A DNA stretch of 64,000 bases from Plantago major (taxonomy: Eukaryota > Streptophyta > Magnoliopsida > Lamiales > Plantaginaceae), in contig CM048844.1 in the NCBI GenBank assembly GCA_026545765.1, forward strand, positions 62,857,035 to 62,921,034, read 5' to 3'. The notes under the pieces were generated by a model. That model worked only from the letters and a program-made list of their open reading frames with translations, was not told where the DNA came from and did not search any database. This document shows, piece by piece, positions 1-11,244 of this stretch (within the stretch, counting starts at the first letter, position 1; the number at the start of each line of letters is the position of its first letter). Position numbers and translations under genes: made by a program.

Positions 1-1246
1 ATATTCCATCATTAAGTTGCTTGACTTGCAATCCTAGGAAGTAGTTTAATTCTCCCATCATGCGCATCTCAAATTTACTTTTCATGAGCTCAGCAAAGTC
101 TTTACAAAGTTGCTTGTCTTTAGATCCAAATATAATGTCATCAACACATACTTGGACTAGAAGTAGTTTCCCTTCATGGTTCAATGTAAAGAGTGTTTTT
201 TCAACATCTCCTTTCTTGAAGCCACTTCTCAGCAAGTATTTGGCCAAAGTATCATACCATGCTCTCGGAGCCTGTTTCAGTCCATACAGAGCTTTCTGAA
301 GCTTATAAACCATTCTACTTTCTGTGGAAACCTCAAAGCCTGGTGGTTGTTCAACATAGACTTCTTCAGCAAGTTCACCGTTTAGGAATGCACTTTTAAC
401 ATCCATCTGATAAACTTTAAAGTCATTATGAGCTGCAAAGGCTAGAAATAGTCTAATTGCGTCCAATCTTGCAACTGGAGCATATGACTCATCAAAATCT
501 AGTCCTTCTGTCTGGGTGAATCCCTTGGCAATCAACCTTGCTTTGTTTCTGGTTATTTCACCAACCTCATTCATTTTATTTCAGAAAACCCACTTGGTTC
601 AAATTATAGATATTCCGTCAACAAATGGAACCAGTTTCCAGACATTGTTTCTCTCAAATTGATCCAACCCTTCTTGCATTGCAGAGATCTAATCTTGATC
701 CTTCAATGCTTCTTCTATAGTTTTAGGTTCAATATTTGAGATGAAACATCCATAAAGAGAGTCAGCAATTGCTCTCCTAGTTCTAACTCCTTGGTCTAAA
801 GGACCGATCACATCCTCAGCAGGATGATTTCTTATCCATTTCATAATGGATTTTGAACTAGTAGGATCAATATCATTTTGATCTGAATGTGAATCAATAT
901 GATCTTGATAGGATACTTGTGCAGTATCTAAGATATCTGACACATGAGAAATGCCATGGATATCTGACACTTTTTCAGTGTTGGAGATATCTGGAATTTG
1001 ATTTTCAGAAATCTCATTCTCAGAAACCTCTTCATGATGAAGGTTCTCAGTAACCTATTCCATTTCTGAAATTCTCATAGGAAATTCTTCATCATGTCTT
1101 AGAGTCATCTGGTTGTTACTAAGCAATGGTTGCTTTTCATCGTCAGATTCATCCTCTAAGTGAATGATAGTGTTTTGATTTGAGGATTCTTCTTTAGAAT
1201 CTTTAATCATTAGTTCTTTGAACCTCTCTGAGAGTTCTTCATTCAA
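1..1246 (-). pseudogene. Copy A reverse transcriptase and linker, decayed, partial
   Basis: Minus-strand translation gives the copia RT: the [12 protein letters not shown] motif A near 395-420, [21 protein letters not shown], then [12 protein letters not shown] near 130-155 and [10 protein letters not shown]. The catalytic motif reads CVDD instead of YVDD (aca in place of ata on the + strand near 148), while copy B keeps YVDD. A Trp codon is a stop near 690 (the ISAMQE motif is preceded by a stop). Upstream (689-1246) is a Ser/Asp/Glu-rich linker with repeated SDI peptides, normal between integrase and RT in this group. The fragment ends at the window edge before RNase H. At least one nonsense codon plus the active-site change make it a pseudogene. 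Confidence 0.88.
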
Positions 1247-1249
1247 GAG

Positions 1250-2560
1250 TACTTTCTTGTTTCCTTCGTAGAAGACAACATGAACAGATTCTTCAATCTT
1301 TTACGTTCATTTGTTGTAGATTCTGAAAGCTTTGCTATTCAGAGAATGACCAAGAAATACTCCTTCATCTGCTTTTGGTTGAAATGTTCTCAAGTACTCT
1401 TTTCCACTGTTAAGAACAAAACATCTGCAACCAAACACCCTTACATGTTTGATACTAGGGGGTCTACCAATCCAAAGTTCATAAGGAGTTTTGTCATGGT
1501 GTTTGTTAATCAAACATCTATTTTGAGTGTAGCAAGCTGTGTTAACAGCTTCAACCCAATAGATTTCACTTATTTCAGTGTCAGTAAGCATTGTTCTTGC
1601 TGCTTCTTTTAGGGTCCTATTCTTCCTTTCAGCAACACCATTTTGTTGTGGTGTCCTTATGGAAGATAGTTGATGTTGTATACCTTTGCAGGTACAAAAC
1701 TCTTTTATGTACTGTTTCACAAGCTCAGTACCATGGTCTGTTCTGATTACAGATACCTTGTCATTTTTCATGACTTCAAGCTTATACAGCAAGTTGGGTA
1801 TCTCAACCCTTGCATCAGATTTTTGTTTGAGGAATACAACCCAAGTGAATCTTGAGTAATCATCAACAACAACCAGACCATACTTCTTTCCTGCATAGCT
1901 AGTTACAGAGGATTCAAAAAGATCTATATGTAACATTTGCAGTGGCCTTTCAGTGGAGTGTCTAGTTTTAGACTTGAAACATGTTTTGGATTGTTTTTCC
2001 ATTTGGCAAGCTGAGCATATACCATCTTTTCTATATACCATTTTGGGTAAACCAACCATCAATTCTTTCTTGGCTTGCTTGTTCAGAGTTTTGAAGTTCA
2101 AGTGCTCATTCTTTTATGCCATAGCCAGTTTTCTTCAGTGTGGCCAGATTGACTCACCATGAGACATTCTTCAGTTGTGGCAGATGCCCAGTCAGCAACA
2201 TAAAGATTTTCTTTTCGCCTTGCAACCAAGACTGTCTGCTTTGACTCATTGTCAATTACTTTGCATAGTTTTGATTTGATCTTGACAGTGTACCCTTTGT
2301 CTACCAATTGACTCATGCTTAGGAGATTATATTTCAATCCCTTTACATGTAGTACTTCAGAGATTGTAAGAGCTCCAAACTTCAGATTGCCAAATCCTAT
2401 GGTTGGATTTTCATCTCCTCCAGCAAACCTAATAATTGGTCCTTTATCGCATTTTCTGTAGTTAATCAGATTTGCTTTGTCTTCTGTCATGTGCTTCCCA
2501 CATCCACTATCAAAATGCCCTTCGGGTTCTTCCTCAGAGTGTTCTGCACAAAACAGGAAA
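1250..2560 (-). pseudogene. Copy A protease C-terminal part, GAG-pre-integrase and integrase
   Basis: The minus-strand frame 1307-2101 holds the integrase core: DLFESSVTSYAGKKYGL, VVVDDYSRFTWV (first Asp), VIRTDHGTE (second Asp), QNGVAERKNRTLKE (catalytic Glu), then the CFVLNSGKEYLRTF and KADEGVFLGHS motifs. The adjoining frame 2098-2490 carries MTEDKANLINYRK, GFGNLKFGALTIS and NLLSMSQLVDKGY (end of the aspartic protease) and ENWLWHKRMS, the start of the HHCC zinc-binding pre-integrase. The DSGCGKHM catalytic start lies just before it, near 2488-2510, where the frame is shifted (CGKH readable, DSG damaged). The frames overlap by 4 nt through a frameshift near 2100. Confidence 0.9.
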
Positions 2561-5106
2561 CATGGAGTTAGGCTCTCATTCCAATAATGGAACCTTCTGG
2601 ACTAAAGAATCTCCCTCTAGGAATCCACTTCTGAATGAACTTCCTTGGGATATTCTTTTGTCTTGTTGGAACATAAGGAAGAATTAAATGATTAGTGTCA
2701 TTATCATTTAAAGCTATTTTCCTTCTTGGTGTGTTCCTTGGTCCTCCTTGTGGTGCTTTCAGATACCTGTCAAGTTGCTGAGTCTACTTTTCAGCAAACT
2801 TAGCTTTCCTTGCCAGACTTCTTCTAGCCCTGGCATTCAGAGTGGTCATAACCTGTTCTTTCTTCCACTTCTGATGATTGCAATGCGCAATCCGGGCTTT
2901 CATCCATCGTTCTTGCTCTTGTTTATACTCATGAGCGAGTTGTTTCCCGATGGCTTTATAGCCAATGCCATCTTTAGTACCTGGTGTTGTCTGAGTTCTT
3001 TTTTCTCAGTAGCTTTGCTAGTTTCTGGAACGTCTTTCTTTCTAGAAAACCTGATATTGGAAAATTTGCCTGCTCCTGCAATTTTTCCTTTCTGAGAAAC
3101 ATAACACTGTGGGTGATTACACTTTTTAGTGTTATGTTTCTTTACAGAAACATTCCCAATAGTTTTCTTTTGGACTTGCTTTTCCCACAAAGGTTTGGTT
3201 GCAACTGCCTTTCCTTTGTCAACAACCTTAGCTTTTGGACCAATGCTATATGTTGTTTGGTAACCATCTTGCTGAGCACTAACTAATGTTATTCTTTCGT
3301 TACTCTTATTCAGAGTGGTAGAACTATTTGTTTGTGTGTCCAGCCCAAGTCCTCCCTTTTCTGAAGGATCTCTTAAATAAGAATGTACTTCAGTAAGAGT
3401 GTCACAAGCTTTGGCATAGGATTGAAAAGATAGTTCTTTCTTCTTGAGTTCCTCATTTTCAGAAAGAAGATCTTTATTTTCCTTTTGGAGTATATCCATT
3501 GCTTTTCTGTGTAACTTCTCTGTTTCAGATATCTGTGCTTTGAGAAATGCATTTTCAGCATCCTTTTTCTCAGATATCTTGAGTAATTGTGAATTTTCCT
3601 TCTCAAGAGAATTCTTTTCTTCTTCAAGAATATCAGCTCAGCTCGGATCATTTGAAATTCTCTTTTGTAGAGATCAAGTTCTCTTCTGAAATATTCTGAA
3701 TCTCTGATTTCTTCCTCATCACTCTCATAAGTTATGAATTGAGAAATGTTGGTTACCTCATCAGCCATTAGGCAGGCTCAATGTTGGATCTGGATAGATC
3801 TCCTCAGCAACCCCGCATATTTTCCTTTTCTTTTAACCAAAGTCAACTAATTCATGAGTGATGCCACATAATTCTGGAGAAGGTAGTTTGGTGTCATCTG
3901 AGTCTTCTTCCTCAGATTCTGACTCAATATCAAGAGCATCCAGTTGGATTTGAATCTTTTTCCATTCTTCAGTGAGCATAGCTCTCTGACCTCTCTTGAA
4001 GTTTCTTCTATCTTTCTTGTCACCTATCTTTAGCTTATTGAAAACAGGGCAATCTCTTTTAAAATGACCAGGTTTCTGACAATAGAAACAGATATCGTTT
4101 CCCATTTCTGCTTCCTCAGTAGAAGATGGTTGCTAAGCCGGCTTGTTCAGCGAGCTTGACAGCTGCATATTTTTGTACTGGAGATAGTTTGAGCCTAGAT
4201 GCTTTTTCAGCTTCTCTTTGGCTTTTCTTCTCTCAATCTCCCGACTGACATATTTTCTCATTTGCTTTACAGCAAGAGCATCTTCCTCAGTCATTTCCTT
4301 GGTATCCTTCTTTTCAGAAGTACCTTGTATTACTAAAGCAACATTGTGAACTTTCTCAGCAATTGTTTGTTCTCTCTGAGTAGTTACATAGTTGACAGTA
4401 GCTAAGTGGGAAAAGAGTTCTACTGGGGTGATATTTGGCATTCCTTGGTTGAAATAAAAATACTGGGTGTGTTCCCAGTTTTGATTCAAGCTTCTCAGGA
4501 TAGTCTTAACCTTTTTAGAGTTAGAGTATCTCTCACTTTAACCAAGTGCAGCCATTTCACTCATCAATGTTGTGAAACGGAAATCTAGTTCTTCAAGAGT
4601 CTCTGTGGGACCTTGTTTAATGTTTGGAATTTTAGCTTCAAAACTTCGAACTTATTTTCCTTTGTTTTATCAGTGCCGGCACAGATTTCTTCAATCAGTT
4701 GCCAGGCCACTTTCGCCATTTTTGCACCCCACAGTTTACACTGTATGTGCTCTGGAGTGGAACGTATGATGATATTGCGAGCCTGACCATCCAGTCGATT
4801 TCTCTTAGCATCTTTCGATGTCCAGAGCTCTCTGGGCTTTGGCTCGTAAACAACTTGACGAAGAGGGTCTTCCATTGGTCAAGCACCTGTTTGTGAGGAA
4901 CCACCACTTGGTTCTTCATCAATGGGAACTCTGTCTCTACCATTAGAAACCTCCATGACCTGCTTGAGTTGTTGAATAACTATGGGACCATTCTTTATTA
5001 CTTAGATCATTTCATCACTGATGGCTTCTAGGTGGAGCATCATGTTGTTCTTCCATTTCCCATAATTCTCTGGCTTGAGAATTGGAGCGTCACTTAAAGA
5101 CATCAT
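2561..5106 (-). pseudogene. Copy A gag with CCHC zinc knuckle and coiled-coil linker
   Basis: The minus-strand start MMSLSDAPILKPENYGKWKN is at about 5106. It is followed by a UBN2-type gag domain (ARNIIIRSTPEHIQCKLWGAK, NWEHTQYFYFNQGMPNITP), a CCHC zinc knuckle CFYCQKPGHFKRDC (4050-4095), an acidic stretch SESEEEDSDD, and a Lys/Glu-rich segment with coiled-coil character (3373-3768). Next come a basic region with CNHPQCYVSQKGKI near 3080-3110 and the RNTPRRK/KWIPRGRFF tail near 2600-2740. Reading is interrupted several times, including a stop in DEMI-stop-VIKNGP near 5003. Gag packages element RNA into virus-like particles in related elements. The full module here is the reference for the deletions in copies B and C. 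Confidence 0.87.
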
Positions 5107-5207
5107 GCAGCAAACACACTAAACAAACAGATCAAGTGTAGGTGAAAAGCAGCTAGTGGGCACTTATCTGGGATCTAGGTTCAGTGCAGAAGGCTTGGGA
5201 ACCTCCT

Positions 5208-5219
5208 GCTCTGATACCA
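5208..5219 (-). other. Primer-binding site of copy A (initiator tRNA-Met)
   Basis: The minus strand reads TGGTATCAGAGC two bases after the LTR end. This is the usual complement of the plant initiator tRNA-Met 3' end used by Ty1/copia elements. Confidence 0.92.
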
Positions 5220-5221
5220 CT

Positions 5222-6846
5222 TGTTGGTCTAGATAACGGCAAAGGAAAAAGACTGGAGGGGGGGTGAATAGTCTTTTACAACTTTTTTCGATAAACACAA
5301 TTTCTCAGATATCTGTGAAGATATCTGATACTCAATTTCAGAGAGCGGGAGAATTTTCTATGATAAGTGCACGTGCTCAGCAAGATATGTGTAAGAACTC
5401 AACAAGGTAAATAAAGCAAGTAATAAATTGCAGAAAGTAAATAACACTGATCTTTATAGTGGTAACTGAAGGTGGCGTAATCCTTCAACTAATCCACTTC
5501 GGCCTTTCTCAGACGTAGAATCCACTAGGACAGATAATTGAGTTCACCTTACAAATATCTTCTCTCGATTCCTAAATACACTAGGTTCCCAACCAAGTGT
5601 TCCCCCTGAGTTATTCCCCGGCTTTCTCAGCCAAGTACTTCCAATACTCAGAAACCTTTGAGCTATTCCTTAGTTTCACAAACTAAGTACTTCCTATGCT
5701 TAGTAACCTCGAAGTTATTCCTTAGTTTCCCAAACTAAGTACTTCCTGTACTCCACGCCATTTTAGGAGTTGGTTAAGGTAGTTTGTCAGGTTTGGTAGA
5801 ATAATAACTTCTACAGTTATGTAATACTACCTTCTTGAACAAGAGTCACTTAACACACTTCACAATGTGTGGTGATATGTTATTTACTGACCCAAGTCTA
5901 TGATAAATGTTCTAGAGAATGAATCTCAGATACTTGATCGTTTGATTCAACTCCTTCACATATAGCAATGCTTGTTAAGGATCAGGACACTTAGAACTTT
6001 CGTGCTACTTAGAATTCAAGAGCTTAGACGCAACTGTAAGCTGAAGAATAAGTAGGTTGAAGACTTGAATGCTTGAGAGAAAGATACCACTATTTGTATT
6101 ATCAGAGAGGCTTGGTATTTTCAGTGAGTTCAGTGTGTGTTTCAAGCATTCTAAGTGATGATATTTATAGTTGAAAATCATGCCGTTTGAATAGTATCCG
6201 TTAGGCTTAATGAAATTCAAACTATTGATATCTGAAAATAGTACTGCAGAAGACGTTGTCTCATTTCAGAGATTTCCTCTTTTGTACAGATGTCTCTGTC
6301 TGCGCATTTATTGCATTCTACTATTTTTATCCTGTAGTGCCAACGGAACTATGCACGCTTTCTGAAGCATTGCATGTCCCTTTCCAGAGACCTTCTCATC
6401 TCCAGATATCTGTTGAAACATTGTTTCCCAGAAACATAGTTTTATCCAGGATATCTGAATGTAGATATCTGTGGGCACTTTTTCTCGTTTAGAAACCTTG
6501 CGTTCTCATATATCTTTTGCAAAACTTGTTTATTGAAAAACACTTGTTTATCAAAGGTATCTGGACATAGGTATCTGATAACCTTTGTCTTCAGCAATCT
6601 TGTGCAGTCTTCAAAACATCAAAGAAAATGTTGAACTCTCCTGCTAGATGCCTTCTTCTTGGTCTTCTTCAAAGATATAAAAATTACTTTTAAAGACCTA
6701 ACATTCTATACAAGATTTGCTAGACTATCATACTTAGTGATTTTCCTCTTTTACAGTGTTCAAGTGAACCAAGAGTACTAACCACCTTTCTGAGCTAAGA
6801 TAAGTCATTATGTTGCTGATCAAAATCTGAACAGATATTCCTAACA
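5222..6846 (-). repeat. Copy A 5' LTR, 1625 bp
   Basis: The LTR runs, on the minus strand, from TGTTAGGAATATC (6846) to GACCAACA (5222), with TG...CA ends. A TATA-like box CTATAAATAT lies at 6161-6171, with the conserved CACTTAGAATGCTTG just downstream, so transcription probably starts near 6130. Near the LTR end is a perfect 10-bp hairpin (5305-5328) that has covarying partners in related LTRs. A G-run at 5258-5265 follows it. It is related to LTRs at 12479, 14258, 21415, 24948, 62007 and 63000. Confidence 0.92.
5305..5328 (-). promoter_or_regulatory. LTR hairpin, copy A version
   Basis: TCAGATATCT, loop gtga, AGATATCTGA: a perfect 10-bp stem. Equivalent positions are 12561-12584 (copy B, imperfect), 14311-14332 and 21497-21518 (copy C, stem TCAGAAACC/GGTTTCTGA) and 26112-26135 (copy E, stem TCAGATAC/GTATCTGA). 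Stem sequences differ but pairing is kept. Its role is unknown; position near the LTR end suggests an RNA element in U5/R or the 5' leader. Confidence 0.55.
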
Positions 6847-8080
6847 GTTTTGTTTCTTGCTGAACCAGGATATTAATCTGGCACCAAGAAATTGACAAGT
6901 TCCTGAAGTGCTTTTTCTATCAAGCAATGATCCAGCATAGTCAGCATCAGAATAGCCAACTAAACTCAATACACTGTCTTTTGGATACCACAATCCAACT
7001 TCTACAGTACCCATTACATACCTTAATATTTTCATAGCAATGTTGTAGTGTGATTGTATTGGATTTGTCTGAAATCTAGCACACACTCCAACTACATATT
7101 GAATACCAGGTCTACTTGCAGTGAGATACAGTAGTGACCCAATCAATTTCCTATACTTGTGTTCTTCAACACTCTTGTCAGATTCAGTATAGGTCATTTT
7201 GGTTCCAATGCTCATAATAGGTATCTTAGAATTCTTTTCAGAACGCTTTAGATTAAACTTGTTGAGCATATCTTTCGCATACTTTGTTTGACTAATGAAT
7301 ATTCCATCATTAAGTTGCTTGACTTGCAACCCTAGGAAATATTTCAACTCTCCCATCATGGTCATCTCAAATTTACTTTTCATGAGCTCAGCAAAGTCTT
7401 CACAAAATTGCTTGTCTTTAGATCCAAATATAATGTCATCAACATATACTTGAACAAAAAGTAATTTCCCTTCATGGTTCAAAGTAAAGAGTGTTTTATC
7501 AACATCTCCTTTCTTGAAGCCACTTTCCAGCATGTATTTGGCTAAAGTATCATACCATGCTCTTGGAGCCTGTTTCAGTCCATACAGAGCTTTCTGAAGC
7601 TTATAGACCATTCTACTTTCTATGGAAACTTCAAAGCCAGGTGGTTGTTCAACATAGACTTCCCCAGCAAGTTCACCGTTTAGGAATGCACTTTTGACAT
7701 ACATTTGATAAACTTTAAAGTCATTATGAGCTGCAAAGGCTAGAAATAGTCTAATTGCATCCAATCTTGCAACTGGAGCATATGACTCATCAAAATCTAG
7801 TCCTTCAATCTGGGTGAATCCCTTGACAACCAACCTTGCTTTGTTTCTGTTTATTTCACCAGACACATTCATTTTGTTCCTGAAAACCCACTTGGTTCCA
7901 ATTACAGATATTCCACCAACAAATGGAACCAGTTTCCAGACTTTGTTTCTCTCAAATTGATCCAACTCCTCTTGCATTGCAGAGATCCAGTCTTGATCCT
8001 TCAATGCTTCTTCTATAGTTTTAGGTTCAATATTTGAGATGAAACATCCACAGAGAGAATCTGCATTTCCAGCAATTGCT
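6847..8080 (-). pseudogene. Copy B reverse transcriptase and partial RNase H (long open frame)
   Basis: One frame stays open for 387 codons (6841-8004 including the LTR-derived stop). It starts at [17 protein letters not shown] and has [75 protein letters not shown] and the RNase H start [20 protein letters not shown] copies element RNA into DNA and RNase H degrades the template. The motif A aspartate is changed: [11 protein letters not shown] here against [11 protein letters not shown] in copies A and D, so polymerase activity is unlikely despite the open frame. RNase H ends at KKQNC where copy A's LTR begins. Confidence 0.9.
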
Positions 8081-8083
8081 CTC

Positions 8084-8128
8084 CTAGTTCTAACCCCTTG
8101 GTCTACAGGACCAAGGGGTTAGAACTAG
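8084..8128. repeat. Perfect 19-bp inverted repeat created inside copy B
   Basis: Arms 8084-8102 and 8110-8128 are exact reverse complements separated by 7 bp (ctacagg). Copy A has no such palindrome at the matching place (near 775-870). There, about 60-90 bp of ordinary linker coding sequence lies between the same landmarks. The arm looks templated from the adjacent strand, the signature of a fold-back template switch with deletion. It breaks the linker frame between integrase and RT. Confidence 0.8.
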
Positions 8129-8299
8129 TAGGATCAATATCATTTTGATCTGAATGTGAATCACTATGATCTTGACAAGATACTTGTTCAGTATTTGAGA
8201 TATCTGGCACACGGGAAGTGCCATAGATATCTGACACTTTTTCAGTGTTAGAGATATCTGGGATTGGATTTTCACCAATCTCATTCTCAGAAACCTCTT

Positions 8300-11240
8300 C
8301 ATGATGAAGGGATGAAGGTTCTCAGTAACCTGCTCCATTTCTGGAATTCTCATAGGAAATTCTTCATCATGTCTTAGAGTCATCTTGTTGTTAGTAAGCA
8401 ATGGTTGCTTTTCATCGTCAGAGTCATCCTCTAAGTGAATGACAGAATTGTTTCCTTTTGAGAATTCTTCTTCAGAATCTTTAATCATTAGTTCTTTGAA
8501 CCTATCTGAGAGTTCTTCATTCAAGGATACTTTCTTGTTTCCTTCATAGAAAACTACATGAACAGATTCTTCAATCTTTTGTGTTCTTTTGTTGTAGATT
8601 ATGTAGGCTTTGCTATTCAGAGAATAACCAAGAAATACTCCTTCATCTGCTTTTGGTTGAAATATTCTCAAGTATTCTTTTCCATTGTTAAGAACAAAAC
8701 ATCTGTAACCAAACACCATTAGATGTTTGATACTAGGGGATTTACCAATCAAAAGTTCATAAGGAGTTTTGTCATGGTGTTTGTTGATCAAACATCTATT
8801 TTGAGTGTAGCAGGCTATGTTAACAGCTTCAACCCAATAGATTTCACTTATTTCAGTGTCAGCAAGCATTGTTCTTGCTGCTTCTTTTAGGGTCCTATTC
8901 TTCCTTTCAGCAACACCATTTTGTTGTGGTGTCCTTATTGAAGATAGTTGATGTTGTATACCTTTACAGGTACAAAACTCTTTTATGTACTGGTTCACAA
9001 ACTCAATACCATGGTCTGTTCTGATTACAGATACCTTTTCATTTTTCATGACTTCAAGCTTATTCAGCAAGTTGGGTATTTCAACCATTGCATCAGATTT
9101 TTGTTTGAGAATCTTGAGTAATCATCAACAACAACCAGACCATACTTCTTGAGTAATCATCAACAACAACCAGACCATACTTCTTTCCTGCATAGCTTGT
9201 TACAGAGGATTCAAAAAGATCCATATGTAACATTTATAGTGGCATTTCACTGGAGTGTCTAGTTTTAGACTTGAAAGATGTTTTGGATTGTTTCCTGATG
9301 TGCTCAAATTGATACTTAGAAACAAGTAGCAAGCAGTTGTTGTAAATAGACAATGCTAACCACGAGGTCGTTCGCTAAGGAACCAATTAAGCTACCACAA
9401 CGATTGAAAACAAACATTTACTTGTGAAACGATGTTGATTTGTTTGAATTCGAGTACTTCTAATAACTAGAAAACATAAATTAACAATGTAGTTGTTTGT
9501 AAGAATGAGGTAGAAGGAACACAGTAGTTACGATCAAGCAATGCTAATTCGCTCTACGGATACTTTCATACTGTCACATGGTCGGTGTACAGAAAACTAT
9601 CAATCCAATTCAACCAAACGTTATTTGAAAATCTTTGAACTAGAGTAATCGTAGGTCGTCAATCCACGATCCTTAACCAAAACATTTTAGAGAATCTTTG
9701 AACTAGCTTATTGGATCGAAGGGTTTTTACGAAGATATTTGAACGAGCTTAACCTATATGAACGATTTCAAACCCTAGATGCGAATACGCAAGGCTATCA
9801 CGCAACTACCATGTTCGGATTGATTTAGCTACTCATAATCGAAGCAAGGATGAAAGAATATAAGATATTGCTAATGTTTAACATAAACAGAATGATAATC
9901 GTATGCAAGCTTAAACAATTCGAGAAACAGAGTAAGAACGAATTGAATAAGATAAAACAATAGAGATTTACCACAGTAGTCAGGGATTCGATATCAATCC
10001 TTCGATGAATAGTCAAAATCAAGCTCCAAAGATCAATCAATCAATGTCAAAACCTAGTTCTAGGAGCTTTTTCTATGAAAAAATCGAATATAAGAAGTTA
10101 TGGCAAAGGAAGACCTAATTCTAACCTAAAAAGGAGTTTTTCTGCTGAATCTGTGAAGTTATCGCAAATCTACTTGGCGAGGAAAATAACTTCGCCATGC
10201 GAGACCTTTATTTAGGCTCCCAAATTGCTCTCACAAAATCTCGCCGCGGCGAGCTTAAAACTTTTGTACAGACAGAATATGGCCATGCTTGAAAAACGAA
10301 AGTTGTAGCCCTTTGAATTGTCTTTCCGTGGCCGCCGAGCTCAGGTCAATCAGACATCATATGAGATAGTTATGGCCAAAATGGCTAGACTGCTCCGTAA
10401 AACTTCACTTTTGCAAGCTTCGCTAAAATGGCTCTCAAATCTTCGTCCGATCTCCGAATCCACTTCCGTTTTCGTCCAGTTACTCTACATTCAAAGATCT
10501 AGAACCAAAGTTTTCACTCCGATTTTCACCTTCGGGACACAAAAATCCTACAAAACACAAACAAAGCACCAAAGCATAAAAACGCATAAAGACACTATAA
10601 AACCAAAGACAAAGACTCACAAAGACCGCTAAAAAGGACCAAATGAGACGTTAGAATATTGTCTCATCATTTCCCCATTTGGCAAGCTGAGCAGACACCA
10701 TCTTTTCTATATGCCATTTTGGATAATCCAACCACCAACTCTTTCTTGGCTAGCTTGTTCAGAGTTTTGAAGTTCAAGTGACTCATTCTTTTATGCCATA
10801 GCCAATTTTCTTCAGTGTGGCCAGATTGACTCACCATGAGACATTCTTCAGTTGTGACATATGCCCAGTCAGCAACATAAAGACTTCCTTTCTGCCTAGC
10901 AACCAAGACTGTCTGCTTTGACTCATTGTCAATTAGTTTGCAGAGATTTGATTTTATCTTCATAGAATAACCTTTATCTGCAAACTGGCTCATACTTAAG
11001 AGATTATATTTCAATCCCTCTACATGTAAAACAGCTGAAATTGTAAGAGCTCCCAATTTCAGATCTCCAAATCCTAACATAGGATTTAATTCTCCTCCAG
11101 CAAATCTGATATCTGGTCCAGTGTTGGAAACTTTGTAGTTGACCAGATTTGCTTTATCTCCTGTCATGTGCTTCCCACATCCACTGTCAAAAATCCAAGT
11201 TGGTTTCTTCTTTGAAGTGTTCTGCACAAAACATGAAATA
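8300..11240 (-). pseudogene. Copy B protease and integrase, interrupted by a solo LTR
   Basis: The upstream part (10675-11227, minus) encodes WIFDSGCGKHMTGDKANL with the DSG protease triad, GFGDLKLGALTIS, NLLSMSQFADKGY and the pre-integrase ENWLWHKRMSHLNFKTL...CSACQMGK. The frame is cut at 10669 and resumes at 9295 with the integrase: VIRTDHGIEF, QNGVAERKNRTL, GYSLNSKAYIIYN. A roughly 35-bp tandem duplication near 9108-9180 (the cttgagtaatcatc unit twice) adds a frameshift close to the first catalytic Asp. Integrase would insert element cDNA into DNA; this copy cannot make it. Confidence 0.88.
9296..10669 (-). mobile_element. Solo LTR (1374 bp) of a second family, inside copy B integrase
   Basis: The insert starts TGATGTGCTC and ends GTCTCATCA. 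It is flanked on both sides by tttcc (9291-9295 and 10670-10674), a perfect 5-bp target duplication. It matches 28350-29703 end to end with the same termini. There is no PBS, polypurine tract or coding frame, so it is most simply a solo LTR left after LTR-LTR recombination. Strand is not determined (given as minus only by convention). A GC-rich palindromic core ctcgccgcggcgag lies near 10240. The TGATG...CATCA termini are common in Ty3/gypsy LTRs (inference only). Confidence 0.85.
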
Positions 11241-11244
11241 GGAG

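Larger units (their letters stand above)
1..6846 (-). mobile_element. Ty1/copia retrotransposon copy A (5' LTR plus most of the internal region; 3' end off-window)
   Basis: On the minus strand the order is 5' LTR (5222-6846), tRNA-iMet primer site, gag, protease, integrase, then reverse transcriptase running off the left edge. That order (integrase before RT) is diagnostic of Ty1/copia. Long LTRs, and the extra 3' ORF seen in related copies C and E, suggest a SIRE/Maximus-like lineage (inference). The LTR begins directly after the truncated RNase H frame of copy B at 6847, so A inserted into B in the same orientation; the rest of B should lie left of the window. The base pairs next to the LTR are gtttt (6847-6851), the expected half of a 5-bp target duplication whose partner is outside. 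Internal frames are broken by stops and frameshifts, so this copy is not autonomous. Confidence 0.93.

Noticed and set aside
1280-1612. Plus-strand ORF over copy A integrase
   Set aside because: Shadow of the conserved minus-strand integrase frame.
5208-5219. tRNA-iMet gene
   Set aside because: Only the 12-nt primer-binding complement is present; no cloverleaf.
10318-10632. Coding potential inside the solo LTR
   Set aside because: The matching LTR at 28350 has a different frame there with no conserved protein; non-coding LTR sequence.
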